64,000 bases of DNA from Venturia oleaginea (GCA_013176395.1 JABMLP010000017.1:682001-746000); one strand, 5' to 3'; counted from the first letter of the stretch, positions 1 to 10,971 are shown. The notes: generated from the letters alone by a model not told the origin. Translations and numbers: made by a program.

Positions 1-306
1 TCCAGCTTCCACCAAATCCACTGCCTCTACCAAATTATGTCCGGCTTCGGCAGTCTGAAATTTGGCCGCGAGTTCAATGCGAAGGCGGACCATTCGAACC
101 ATGCGGAGCGGCAGAGACATATGGTTCATTGCTTTGATTATTTGAGGCAGGGTGTGCTTTGTGCTGGGGATATGGCGTTGGAAGGGGAGAGTGTGGGGAT
201 GAAGGGGGAGACGGATGGGTGGGGGTATTTGCATGTTTGTAAGGATCGGCGGGAGATGTTTCGGTGGGTTGAGGGGAATCGGGTTGGTGATTTGGGGGGG
301 ATTTAG
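1..306 (+). CDS. UstYa-like (DUF3328) oxidase, 3' part only
   Basis: The reading frame is open from base 1 and ends at TAG 304-306, so the 5' part lies off the left edge. About 101 residues remain. They carry both copies of the HxxHC signature of the UstYa/DUF3328 family: HQIHC at residues 4-8, and HMVHC followed by a Leu-Arg-Gln-Gly segment and a second Cys near residue 46-57. Family knowledge: UstYa-type proteins are membrane-anchored oxidases that cyclise ribosomal peptides (ustiloxin, cyclochlorotine, dikaritins) or modify other metabolites. The N-terminal membrane helix is expected in the missing part. Two further UstYa-like genes follow within 3 kb, which suggests a shared biosynthetic cluster extending left. 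The substrate is unknown. Confidence 0.85.
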   Translation, partial: SSFHQIHCLYQIMSGFGSLKFGREFNAKADHSNHAERQRHMVHCFDYLRQGVLCAGDMALEGESVGMKGETDGWGYLHVCKDRREMFRWVEGNRVGDLGGI

Positions 307-367
307 GGTGTTTTTCTTCTTAGATAGATGAAGGAATGGTGAATCTGTTGGTGTGGTTTGGCACTGT

Positions 368-660
368 GGGAATTGGTTTTCTGGCTTGAATATGAGGGAC
401 GGGCTTGTTTTTGTGGAAGGGAATCATATGTTTATTCTGTAGATGAAGGGAATGTTTTGAATGAACGAAGTCCGCGTTGTTATAATTTTGTCGTTATGAG
501 AATTGATTTTCTGGCTTAACCATGAGGGATAGAGTTGTTTCTGTGGAAGGGAATCACATCTGTTACGTAGACGAAAGGAACAATTTGAATGAAGAAAGCG
601 TTGTTCATAATTTTACACTATGGGAATTGATATTCTGGCTCGACCAAAGGGACACGACCT
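368..660. repeat. diverged tandem repeat, about 124-130 bp period
   Basis: Three related blocks begin with a GAATTG..TTTTCTGGCT-type phrase near 369, 499 and 623 and share further phrases (GTGGAAGGGAATCA; GTAGATGAAGG/GTAGACGAAAGG). The first two blocks are nearly complete and the third is partial. The third overlaps the 3' end of the minus-strand UstYa-like gene, so the intergenic copies may have arisen by duplicating that gene end between two convergent genes. Confidence 0.7.
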
Positions 661-1621
661 GTCCTCCTCCCTTCCTGAACACCTGATTCATACCGTTCCC
701 TAAAGATCTCCATCTGCTCGTGCCGCGTCAGTTCGTCGGGGTGTGATGCTTCAAAATCCAGAGTCGCCTTCTCCACCGCAGCATCCTGAGGAAAGACAAT
801 GGCATCCGCCGGCCTAGGAACATACTGCACCCGTCTATCATAATCAACACGATTCTGTCTCGCGACATCCAGCAGAGCGCTGTAATCCCTGCACTGCCGA
901 TTGACCTGAAAATCAGGCTCCGGCGACGGTTCCCCCTCAAGCCATTGGTACGTGTACATGCCGTAATCGACATGACACATCAATCCCTCGAGAAGACTGC
1001 GTATACAATGATCCACGTGGATCAGACCCAGGTGCTTCGGTTTCCCGTGGGGAAAGTAGTATTCGGAATGGACGAATTTCCTCACCATGTTTAGGCAGTG
1101 GATCATATGTATGTGGTCGAATTTGGCCAGCCATCTCCTGTCCCCGTATCCAAAGTCTGAGTTTTCAGGGAGGTGCACGTGTTCTGCTGGGTTCTTGCCC
1201 ATTTGTCGTATTTCGGATTCTGTTAGTAGGAGGATCGAGTTGGTGTAGAGACTGTTCCATGCGTCGTCGACCTCTTTGCTTGGAGGGAGACGGAAGACAT
1301 CGGAGTAGTCCCCTGGACCGAGACTTATGTTTGTGTATTTGTAGAATGACTTTGCGGGTAGAGCTTGTGCAGGACTCATTGCTGTGCCGAGATTAGTTTT
1401 GGTGTGAAATTGGTTCAGGGTGACGTACTTGTATCATGGTACGGTCTGCATTGACTGATTTGGAGTAACCAACCTGCTGCCATTCCAAGGAGAAAGATTG
1501 ATGGCGCGGCGACCCATGGTAGTATCTTGTGAGTCCAGCGTCCATGGCGGAAGCTTCCTTCGCCCTTTCGAATGATATCGACGCCATCGAGCAGCCCTTC
1601 TATTTCCTGGTCCGCGCCCAT
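618..1621 (-). CDS. UstYa-like (DUF3328) membrane oxidase
   Basis: Two exons (1621..1429 and 1381..618) joined across a 47-nt intron with donor GTACGT at 1428, a CTAAT branch and acceptor CAG at 1382. The product is 318 residues, a normal family length. I chose ATG 1621 because it precedes a charged leader and one hydrophobic helix at about residues 32-52, the usual UstYa signal anchor. The HxxHC motifs are HMIHC and HVDHC, about 33 residues apart. A second conserved feature is the Asp-Asp-Ala-Trp segment near residue 100. The family acts as oxidase/cyclase in the secretory pathway, probably using the His/Cys motifs as metal ligands. The gene is convergent with the partial UstYa-like gene at the left edge. 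A downstream ATG at 1379 lacks the membrane anchor and is less likely. Confidence 0.85.
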
Positions 1622-2124
1622 TGTTGATTTCGGTTGACGGTAGAGTGAGTTTCTAGAGATGTGGATGATATTCAATCAGCCCATGAACAAGGACGTGTAA
1701 TTGATCGTGGCGGCTGAGGTATGTCAATGACGCATAAATTCACGACATCAATGATGGGGTATCGATCAGATACTACCCAATCCAAGTTAGTGACGGGACA
1801 CGTAATTGCGGCATGACTCTCGACGACAGTTTCTGAAGACCGCCAGAGTGGAGTAGGATTTAGCTCGCTGTGGAGGCTTGGTTGATCGGCCATGACCATG
1901 AAGTGAGTCCGGGTTACTCGAATCTCTTGGTTCATTTATATGAGGGTTTCCAAGACGGGCTTGCCATGCATATACAGATCTTGTGTGCTTGCTGACGAAC
2001 GGAAGTAAATCGGGTGAACAAGCGCAAAGATAGAGAGCATTACAGCCTTCGTCGTTGGACTTGGTTCGGCAAAAATCGTCCACAGATTTGTCACTTCCTA
2101 AAAATACACTTACGATCAAAGAAA

Positions 2125-2950
2125 ATGGTAAGTTAATTTCTTCTGAGCCTCAAGCCCGCGTGGTTTGCAAGTTCTAAAACTCGAGAATTAGCTGACTTTT
2201 GGCAAGAAGCTTTGGGGCGGAACATACCAAAGGTTACACGAAGGAGACGAGCCTTCGGAAATCGAGCATGAGAAGCAGTTACGAGCTTTGGCACAAACTC
2301 GGCGCTGGTTCGCAAGCGCTCTCGTCTTTATTATCCTCCTTCTCATTGCAAACACGTTCGCCACCGTGACTGGCAACCATTGTATAGCGCCCCAATCCGA
2401 CAGGCTACAAAAAGTCCAAGGCGCGAAGCTCTCCGCGGCCGAAAATCGCCAGAATCTCACCAAAGACTGTGGCTCGACACCCGAGGAGGCTCGGAAAGCA
2501 AACTGTGTATTCGACCTTCTCACTACATCGTGGGTTTCTCCAGCATGCTACGATCACGACATCACGCTCGAATACCTCGAAGAAGGGCGGAAGAGATACC
2601 AGGGAGGCTGGTATGTATTCCATGACAGATCTGGAAAAGGGCCTGAGAATGGTGTCTGGAATTCGTCGGGCAGTAAAAAGGTCGAATTGGAGTCGCTGGC
2701 GGCGGGCGACTTTGAAGGCAAAATCTGGTCGACCAACGTGTATCACCAGTATCACTGTGTATTCTCTTGGATGAAGACGCAGAAGGCTTATTCTGCTATG
2801 GCAGAGGGAGCTCGCACGACGAGACTGGTGGACAAGACAGTCTCAGGAGCTCACCATGGGACGCACTGCCGAGACATGTTATTTCACCCGCTCGGTGGGC
2901 CAGAGTCGGTTACTGGATGGCAGGAGGTGTTTTACAGATCATGTACATAG
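2125..2950 (+). CDS. UstYa-like (DUF3328) membrane oxidase
   Basis: The main exon is 2207..2950. An initiating exon of only ATG (2125-2127), followed at once by GTAAGT and a 79-nt intron ending CAAG at 2206, gives an in-frame 248-residue protein. The mini-exon is inferred; the in-frame region upstream of 2288 has no other good ATG. Residues 30-50 form one membrane helix. Further on come a conserved Cys-Val-Phe-Asp-Leu-Leu stretch and a Trp..Pro-x-Cys motif, then HQYHC and HGTHC, spaced as in the family. It is divergent from the minus-strand UstYa-like gene and the third member of the group. It differs enough from the other two to be a separate subfamily, so the proteins may do successive oxidations on one substrate. 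That is inference. Confidence 0.8.
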
Positions 2951-3693
2951 TGATACAGGGCCTGTTAGCTGAAGGCAAAGAAGATAACGAAGAATTGAAT
3001 GTACAGAGGTTGTGCTGTGGTGCCGGACCGGAAGAACAAGGGAGTAGGATCCATGGTTAGAACTAGGATTATATTGACTGCTCCAAATGCTAGAGTTACT
3101 CACTTGGACAACTTGGCGGGGATACTTGGCGGTGGGTTAACCGATTCACGAAGCCACTATCAGTTGTGTAGGGTTGCGTGGACTGGATCAGGTCTGGCTA
3201 GATCAGAGCGATGCCCACAATCACAGGCTACGGGTAGATATCACGTTCCAAGGACTCAGATTCTAGGATTCCGGAGAGATTTCGGGCATATCCATGGATT
3301 TACATACAATCAAGATGGATGGATTGGATCTGAGGGGAGGACGCGATCCGATCCAGTCCATGTCAGTACATCGCTGGCGGCTGTGGGGTACGTGGAACAG
3401 GGGTGCAAGGAGTTGTATCCGACTCTATATTAGCTGTTCCCAGTCGTAGAGCCATCATCTTCAAAAATACGACCTGGCGGCTAGAGTGAGTTCCTTCACA
3501 TGCTCGGGCCGCGTACTCCTTCACATTGTCTCTGCGGAGGTAGCTATATCCTTCTTGTCCTTCTCGGCGTCTATATCGAATCTACCTTGTCCATACTATG
3601 ACGATGACATTCTCAGCCTCTATAACGGATGCATCTTGTCCATACCATGACCATGACCTCCTCGGCAGTTGAGTTGTCTCTGCCTGCTATCCG
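2951..3693. other. intergenic, no supported gene
   Basis: A 144-codon open frame (2999..3433) has no recognisable motif, no good start context and composition like its surroundings. I treat this stretch as UTR and spacer before the GT90 gene. Similar phrases recur near 3560 and 3625 (GTCCATAC.ATGAC.ATGAC), a short direct repeat. Confidence 0.4.
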
Positions 3694-5574
3694 ATGGCCG
3701 CACAGCATTCCTCACCATCAATCATGCACTCCAGGTACTACTCTAAACTCGAGTCTGCAATTGGACGTCTAGTCATCTTCATCCTCCCTTTGTTCCTAGC
3801 ACACCAACTCTCAAACCACTACTTCCAGCATAACCCATTCCAAGTTTCGAAGCAACTTCATCCCGTTTCAAACCTCATCGTTGGCGCCGAGAAACAGTAT
3901 CAAGAGCTGCTCTCGGGAGAAACCACCACCTATTCGGCAGCCTATCAAGCTTACATCAAACGTCGTGGCCGACGCCCCCCTCCAGGCTTTGAACAATGGT
4001 TCTTACATGCGAAATCCTCATCCTCCCTGATCATTGAATCCTTTTGGGACCAGATATACGAAGATCTTGAACCCTTCTGGTCTGTTCCAGTTGACCAACT
4101 TCGTTTGGAGTCATACGCCTTGGCTCGATCAGCCGGCACTATCGACCGCGTGTATGGCGTCTGGAATCGCAACGGGACAGTATCCACCAACTGCCTCGAC
4201 GATGATTGGAGTTGCTCCGGATTGCTGGAGTTAATTCGACCTGTAGCCAAGTCGATTCCTGACCTAGACCTACCGTACAAAGGTCATCTTTCCCCACGGG
4301 TGTTCCCACTATGGGAGGACATTCGAGATTTGCGCATGGCAGATCGCCAAACAAGGCGTGTCATAGCCAAAGAAGAGATGAGATCCGAATCTGAGACTAT
4401 CGGAGATTGGTATTTCCCAGAGGTTCAGGCAGTACTGAAGAGCATCCAGTGGGACCATGATACGCCTCCGGGTTACTTGATCCCAGCAACCTGCCCACCT
4501 GGTTCTGCAGCGAGATCGCACGAGGGTAGTCAGACCTTGATAGATCTACATTTTTCGCAGCAACATAGCGTCGAAGGTTTTATTTCTGATCATTGCCAGT
4601 CGATGAATATATGCAAGCAGCCAGACCTGCTACATTTTCACGGAATCGGAGTAGATCCCCCCATCAAGATGACAACCGAGAGTTTGTTGCCCTTGTTCAC
4701 ACAATCGCCTCTTGCCGTCGCCGATCCCGAAATAACGATACCTGCAAACATGTATCATCAGGATGACGAAAAGTATTGGACAAGTGAGCTGTACGGAGAA
4801 TGGTCGGACAAGAAAACAAAAGCAGTGTGGCGTGGAACCAACTCTGGAGGGAAGCATAATAAGAACAACTGGGCCCAATTCCATCGTCATCGGTTTGTGA
4901 AATCAATGAATCACAGCTACATCACAGCCGTGGCAGCCAACAATACTAAGCCGTTGTATGCGATACCCGAGGATGTGTCGCTCACAAACGTCAGCCGTTT
5001 CGCCGCCCGCTATCTAGATGTTGGCTTCAGTGGTTTCGTATGTAGTGACAATCGATGGCGTTCGGAAGAACAGACCTGCTCATACTTGGACGAGCACTTC
5101 CACGCTGTTCCGAGAGTTGAGCTCAAGGATATGCTAAAGTACAAATACTTACCAGACATTGATGGACACGGTCATAGCGGTAAGGTTCTCAACAATCCAA
5201 CCATCTTCATTTCACAAAAATAATAACACGTCACTCTCTCAGCCCGTTTCCGAACCTTTCTCCTGTCCAACTCTGTCCCCATCAAAGCCACAATATTCCG
5301 TGAGTGGCACGACTCGCGTCTGATTCCCTGGAAACACTTTGTCCCCATGGACAACCGTTTCTACGACTTGTGGTCTATCTTGTCCTACTTCATTCCCGAA
5401 GATGATCCACAATTGTTCAAAGAGAGGGATAAACAGGCAGAGGAGTTGGGTCGGGCCGGAGCTGAGTGGGCAGCTAAAGTCTTGAGGAAGGAGGACATGC
5501 AACTTTATGTGTATCGTCTACTATTAGAATGGGCGAGGGTTTTGGATCCTGGACGGCACTATCTTGCGAGTTAG
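3694..5574 (+). CDS. GT90 family glycosyltransferase (CAP10-like)
   Basis: Two exons (3694..5179, 5243..5574) around a 63-nt intron (GTAAGG..CTCAG) give a 605-residue type II membrane protein. A hydrophobic anchor lies at about residues 24-40. The C-terminal half has GT90/CAP10 hallmarks: PANMYHQDD then a W..K..AVWRGTNSGG glycine-rich nucleotide-sugar segment, KYLPDIDGHGHS split by the intron, then a REWHDSRLIPWKHF block and an MDNRFYDLW block. The splice restores the family motif exactly, which is strong support. Family role: Golgi or ER xylosyl/glucosyl transfer onto glycans or glycoproteins; the founding fungal member is Cryptococcus CAP10. Acceptor and donor here are unknown. It borders the UstYa-like group but may be unrelated to it. 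Confidence 0.88.
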
Positions 5575-6445
5575 AGATGGATCAGGGAGTGGAACTACCA
5601 ACTCGGCACGGATACTGACTTGATCGAAGGAAAGGTAATGAGTTCATAAATGGTGCATCGCCCCATCCTTACTCGAGTTGGTGTGAAGGTGATGTAAATG
5701 CTCCTCTCCCTCACATGCCTTTTGCCTTTCGAGCGATGAAGAATACCTTCGACAAGTCTACAAACATAGTACCAACTTCGTTCTCGCGTCCGCCACCACT
5801 CATCTTCAGTCTACTTCATTTCTAACCTTGTCCATAGTACGCGTCTTAACCTCAACTCATCCGAAAATCCGAACCACAAATTAATTGCCAATCTACACCC
5901 CCCAAAAATAATACCTTCCCCATTTTTTTCCAGCTCGCGTGGCACATGGGTAGAACCGCCTCGTCGGACTCGTCCAAGGAAAAATTTTCTGAACAGAGAC
6001 CGCAGCATGAAACGTGGCCTTCGCTTGCCGCCAAACGATAGGCTTGGTGGGGATATTTGCAATATAGAAGACCAGTACTAGTTTCCCAAAGGGGTGCTAT
6101 TATCACCTAAACGCCTCCTCCTTTCTCACAATCCCATGCTTTAGTACACAGTACAAATTAGAAAAATATAGAGAGTGAGGTGGTTGCCCGCGCATCTATT
6201 ATAAACAATCAGTGGAGTATATTCTTCGTGGACTGGGGAGAGGGAGAGGGGAGAGGACATATATGTATACCCTGTGCCCAGGCTGCTTTTCACTTCTTAT
6301 ACTTTTTTACAACGAACCAACGATTGATCTATTGCCACGCCTTTCCCACTTACATACATTCGTTTTCACGGCTTAAGCAACAAAAGTTAAGGTACTCTCA
6401 ATCTTCAAGTCACAGTGTCTCACTCTTCTCCATTCTGTCTTTACC
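5575..6445. other. intergenic / 5' region of small secreted protein gene
   Basis: No convincing coding region. The last 250 bases are pyrimidine-rich, as in fungal promoters and 5' UTRs, and lead into the CAA-rich leader before the ATG at 6500. Confidence 0.4.
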
Positions 6446-6497
6446 TCAACAACAACAACAATAACAACAACAATAACAACAACAATAACAACAACAA
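6446..6497 (+). repeat. CAA/ATA microsatellite in 5' UTR
   Basis: About 50 bases of CAACAACAATAACAA-type trinucleotide repeat directly before the ATG at 6500. CAA-rich unstructured leaders are common before highly expressed fungal genes; an effect on expression is inference. Confidence 0.8.
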
Positions 6498-6499
6498 AA

Positions 6500-6851
6500 A
6501 TGCTCTTCCGATCCCTCCTCCTCCTCACCTACGCAACCCTCTCACTCTCCATCGCCATCCTCCCAAACCCCTCCTACGACTCCATCCGCAGAACAGCAGC
6601 AGCAGCATGTGATAACCTATGCAACAGAAGCGGTAAGAAAACACAATCTCTCACCATGCCATTGAAATAAAACTCCATCTGACAATACCACGCGCGCAGA
6701 CCAAAACAGAAACAACTGCATCCAATGCATGATGAACCGCGTCGCAAACTCAGGAGCGCCCTGCCCCGCCTTCGATAACAGAAGGCAAGGCGATAAAGGG
6801 TGCGGGCACATCGAAACGGGGAGTCGAGGCGGACTAGCTGGGGCGTATTGA
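6500..6851 (+). CDS. small cysteine-rich secreted protein (effector-like)
   Basis: Two short exons (6500..6632 and 6700..6851) split by a 67-nt intron (GTAAGA..GCGCAG, CTGAC branch) give 94 residues. Residues 1-20 form a clear signal peptide with a Leu-rich core (MLFRSLLLLTYATLSLS start). The mature part has six cysteines at 37, 41, 51, 54, 66 and 79, spaced CX3C..CX2C, enough for three disulfides. The C-terminus is Gly-rich. I recognise no family. Size, signal peptide, even cysteine count and lack of other domains fit secreted effectors or antimicrobial-type proteins of fungi; the function is inferred only. The leader is CAA-rich. A homologue search and RNA-seq over the intron would decide whether it is expressed. 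Confidence 0.65.
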
Positions 6852-7635
6852 GAACGGACGAACGAACGGTAGAACGAACGAGATGGGGACACGATGCGAT
6901 GCGAACGAGGTGGAGAACAGTGGATACCCCCGTATCTATTTTCGGTTTCATCGGTTCATCGTCGAACCGGGATTTCTTCTCTATATAGAGGTGGATTCTT
7001 TTATTGTTTATTTTTAGCGATCTCGTGGTTTCCGGGCTTGGGTAAACGTGCTTTTCCGGACTCGGTGGGTTTCGTTTCGTTTCGTTTCGTTTCGCTCGTC
7101 TGAGTGCGGAGGTGTGTTGCGGATCTGCACTGTTTATTTGCCCGGATCACTGGAATGGTATGGGGATATATATAGTGGGAGCCCCGAGGGGAGTATGGAT
7201 TGGTGGAGATGGGGGGAGGACGGTGGTGCGGTTTGATTGATATACCCATTCTTTGCAATTACCAAGTAGACTTGTCGAGCCAACGACAAAAATAACCTTG
7301 GATTTCCGTTCTGTGCGTTTCTCGAATCAACGACCAATGGACTCGGGTTTTTGTAGCTTTGGTGGGTTTTCCTCCTAAACATCGACCTTGTTAGAGTACC
7401 GCATTGACTACTTAATAGCACCACGATCACTACCACGATTGAGAAGATAAGAATTCGATGAAAATAAGGAGAGGATCTTCTTTTTCCCTTATCGTGGTCT
7501 TTTAAAAAAGAAAAAAAAGAAAAAAAATATTCCAAGCTGATTTTGAAGTTCCGAGGTTTCCATCACGTGGAGCCCGGAACAACGTTTTTACCCCCCCGTG
7601 GCGTAGAGTTCACTATGGCCCAGTAAATGCGGTAT
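6852..7635. other. intergenic, no supported gene
   Basis: Contains a run of TTTCG pentanucleotides (about 7069-7096, five copies) and an A/T tract near 7502-7530. A 133-codon minus-strand frame (7134..7535) begins in the A-rich tract and has no motif; I do not call it a gene. Confidence 0.4.
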
Positions 7636-7871
7636 ATTGTGCTAGCGAGAAAAACGTGGACACTAAGCGTTGATAGACAAGAGTCCCGGCCCCTGTACCT
7701 TAAGGACTCCCGTAGAAGATTCAATACCGCCACCTAAATAAAGTCTCGATTCTAATATTCCCCCCAGGTACGGACCGTTCTTTGAAATCGCGCGCGCACA
7801 GATCAAATATACGGCGGCAAGAAAATGAGCGATTTTTCGCCAACTGTCCACGTCTTTCTCGCTAGCACAAT
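7636..7871. mobile_element. MITE-like element with 26-bp terminal inverted repeats
   Basis: The first 26 bases (7636-7661, starting ATTGTGCTAGCGAGAAA) and the reverse complement of the last 26 (7846-7871) are identical except for one base. The 236-bp body has no open frame. This is the architecture of a non-autonomous DNA transposon. I could not see a clean target-site duplication (flanks GGTAT and GTTTG), so the exact ends may be off by a few bases or the insertion is old. No second copy was noticed in the window. Confidence 0.7.
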
Positions 7872-8544
7872 GTTTGAAACCCGGGTAACGATCTAGTTAC
7901 CTTCCCTCGAGTCTGTATCGGTAATGACTGGCTGTGTGTAAATTGTAGAGTTCGCCAGCTGTCATCTCTCTTCTCGCGGTGATCAGGAGCGGTGGACTGG
8001 TATTACCTCTTAATACTTCCAGCCACCAAAGCTGGAACACTCAGCATATTCGTAACCTTACCATCCTCACCGCTGATTTCAGGACAAAGAATGAAGAGAA
8101 GCTTCACCAGTCTGAAAGGATCTCGAAGAATAGAAGTCGAATGTGGACGGAAACAAGCCAGAAGAGGCCTGGGAAAATCTGAACATCTCTCCTAACAAGA
8201 TTTGTGTCGAAGAGCACGATCACGGTCCCGTAAATATGCTCCTTATATTAGTGCAATTTGAGCCTTCTATCCACTCTCAATATTTCATGTCCTCTTGCAC
8301 CCAGAATATAGAGTCCACGCCATCGTCATACCATGCGAAGTGCCTTGCGAGTGCACTACCAACTAATTCAGGTCCTTGAATCCTCCCTCTGTTCTTGCTA
8401 TCTTCCGCAATATTGGTGTCTAGCAGACGGACAATGATTAGGAACTGTTATACACAACCTCCAGTATATTCGTACAAGATCCAATACTATCGCCATTCAT
8501 TATGACATTTCCAGATCTTCGTCTTATCCAAATTGCCCAAGGCT
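7872..8544. other. intergenic / 3' side of ceramide glucosyltransferase
   Basis: Only short frames in several phases; nothing recognisable. It lies downstream of the minus-strand GT21 gene and probably includes its 3' UTR. Confidence 0.35.
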
Positions 8545-10101
8545 TCAGTCATCCTTCGAGGCAATCTCATGAACGACCATATGCATGTCCACCCAAAATT
8601 TCTTACCTCTCCACGTCACCGTGGCGCCTCCAAAGATGGCCCAAAACCAGACTGGAAAAGCGAGGGCCTCTCGACCAATCCAAGCAGCGATCCACTCGGT
8701 AAGCGGACGTTTATCGGCACCCATCCCGGCAGCTCTGGCAAAATTAGGTGTGTTTTCGTCTATCTCGATCGAGACGGCGGAGTGAAGACGTTGGTATAAA
8801 GTCCAGTCAATGAATGCCCAGGTAGAGACACTGAATAGCCAACAGATTGCGAAGGCGGTCCAGGTCTGCGGTATGCCAAATGTTGATTGGATGAACGAGT
8901 GAGTGGTGAGACCATACGAAAGAATGAGTGAGCAAAAGAAACTCTCTGTTGTTGGTTCCACCGCCGTCGCAGCCGGGACAGTGTATTTCCTGACTCTTAG
9001 CCATCGCACTCGCCTTGCGACGTATTCTCCTACACCCATGTGTGCCATTGGCTGGACAGCTAGATCCCCAAACACGAGAGCGTGATTTCCCCATGATTTT
9101 GAATTACCCCCCATGAGGGCGGCAGGGACAGGCTGCTTCCACAGCAAATCCCCGATAAGATGGTCTTCGCAAATGTTGTGGCTGAAGTAATCAATGCCTT
9201 TGTCGTTGGTTAGGGCGTTCAAATGGGAACGGCGAAACATGTTTGATTTTCCGACGAGGCAGGGAGCAATGAGGACGGTGTTTATAGCGGTGTAGAATTT
9301 GGCGTGAGCGGTGGACATGAACATTTCTTCCAACCGTCCTCCCTTGGTTGCATACGTGGACGAATTGTGAATTTTGCGCGTTTCTGTTGCTCGGGTGCTT
9401 GTGGATGCAATCTGGATGTTCGACTGATTCGCGTTGAGCAAGTGGTGGGTTTCTGGAGCCGAGAGAATGTCTGTGTCTACCACGAGTGGGATTTGGTGTA
9501 CGAGTTTCTGCGGCTTTGTCCCTTCGGCTCTGCCCAGAAGAGTATCCACCATCCTCCCACACACGCCTTTGGCCACCCAAACATTGCAGTCCACAATCCA
9601 TATGATATCTCCTTGCGCCTCTCTGTATGCCCGACTCATGCTCCTGATTTTGGGGTTCGGGCCCAGTGCTGTGCCATCGCTCGTCTGAAGCGCTGGATCG
9701 GTCTCTTCAATAAAGATGCGGGCATTTGCTTCGGGGAAGTCCTCTATTAGCCTTTCCAGGACAGGGAGGGCCAAATCATGGCGACTGTCGACGCAGAAGT
9801 GGACAGTAATCCGATGGTTTGGGTATGTCTGTCTGAAGGTCGAGACGAGGCAATGGTACAGGCCAGGGTCGAGTCCTTTGACAGGTCGGATTATGGTGAC
9901 ATGCGGTGCTTCTTCTTCTGTCTCATTCGGCGAGCGCGTCTTGCGAGTGGAATAATGACTCCATCTTCAAGCTGTTAGCATGGTAATATTGATTGTAAAC
10001 AGATGTATTTGTTCGTACAGTTGATAGTAACCAAGACTGGAAACGAGAATCACAGCGCTGCCCCATACGAGGCAGATGGTAGCTCCCAGCTCTGCCACCA
10101 T
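8545..10101 (-). CDS. ceramide glucosyltransferase (GT21)
   Basis: Two exons (10101..10019 and 9964..8545) across a 54-nt intron (GTACGA..GCTAAC..GAAG) give 500 residues. It transfers glucose from UDP-glucose to ceramide to make glucosylceramide on Golgi/ER membranes. An N-terminal membrane helix spans about residues 5-27, followed by HVTIIRPVKGLDPG, the first catalytic region (FCVDS), IIWIVDCNVWVA (the DxD-equivalent), an EDHLIGDLLW motif (third Asp) and RRVRWLRVRK, which fits the (Q/R)xxRW product-site signature. Two or three C-terminal membrane segments follow. The order and spacing match UGCG/GCS. The start ATG directly precedes the membrane anchor. Divergent from the gene at 10489; the 387-base gap probably serves both promoters. 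Confidence 0.92.
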
Positions 10102-10488
10102 GTTCTACGAGTCTTTCTTGTCATGGCATGGTGTTGGGCTGAAGGACTATGTTCAGTTCTAGCGACAAACAAAGAAAATATGGGCGGTAGAATACCGGAC
10201 GCGCTAGCAAAGCCGAGTACTCGGCATTTCGAACTCGAGTAACTCCTGTGCTCCTCCATATCACCATCATCGACGAGACAAGTACCGGATTGCTGCCTCG
10301 ACGGCACGATCCGAAGGATGGCAACCATCATTCATTTACAGGTGTAGATTCGTTATAAAATAATGGAGTGTGCCTTCCTACCACAGCAAAGCAGGCACAT
10401 CCCATCCACTCGATACACAATCAACATACTCTTCATCTAACAATCAAAACAAACACTCAACAAATCAATTCGCCATCTCCCCAAAATC
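10102..10488. promoter_or_regulatory. intergenic region between divergent genes
   Basis: Separates the minus-strand GT21 gene from the plus-strand gene at 10489. The last 100 bases are C/A-rich (CATCTAACAATCAAAACAAA-like), typical of a fungal 5' UTR. No TATA box is obvious. Confidence 0.45.
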
Positions 10489-10971
10489 ATGTCCACCGCC
10501 ATCGATATGCCCCAGGCCGACGCTCGCCTTCCCCGTGCTACCGCCACCGCCAATATGCCCCAGGCTGCCATCCAAGTGCTCGAGGCTGCCGACGATGAGG
10601 TCAAACCATGGTGGGCTTATGTGGTAGAGTTTCTGGTCATTCCCATCTACTGTATGCTATCTCGGGTGTGGCCCACATGGATTTGGGACCGGCAAGGTGT
10701 CCGCGACCAGGAGCTCGCTCAATTAGACCTCGACATCTATTGGAACCAAACCATCAGAGATGCCATGGACGAGCTCGCTTACCCTATTGTTCGCGTGCCG
10801 GACGACCTCGAGGGATTGTACGACAGAACTCTATGGCGTCTGCGCAGTTGGGACTGGTGGACAGTGAAGAGCTGGTATGCGGTGCTCGTCATCAAGCGGC
10901 TCATGCAATTTGGCCCAACAATGGCACCACCCCTTGGCGTCGACCCCTATAATCAACATAGTCACAAGTAA
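10489..10971 (+). CDS. hypothetical protein with one membrane-like segment
   Basis: Single-exon 160-codon frame starting at ATG 10489 in a good context (CAAAATCATGTC) after a C/A-rich leader. The N-terminus holds two copies of a Met-Pro-Gln-Ala phrase about 16 residues apart. Residues 41-66 are Trp-rich and hydrophobic and could be a membrane-embedded segment. The C-terminal half is Trp/Tyr-rich (LRSWDWWTVKSWYAVLV). I recognise no family. Leader composition and codon use make it a likely real gene of unknown function. Confidence 0.6.
   Translation: MSTAIDMPQADARLPRATATANMPQAAIQVLEAADDEVKPWWAYVVEFLVIPIYCMLSRVWPTWIWDRQGVRDQELAQLDLDIYWNQTIRDAMDELAYPIVRVPDDLEGLYDRTLWRLRSWDWWTVKSWYAVLVIKRLMQFGPTMAPPLGVDPYNQHSHK

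Noticed and set aside
7134..7535. 133-codon minus-strand frame
   Set aside because: Begins in an A-rich tract, has no domain, and composition is not coding-like.
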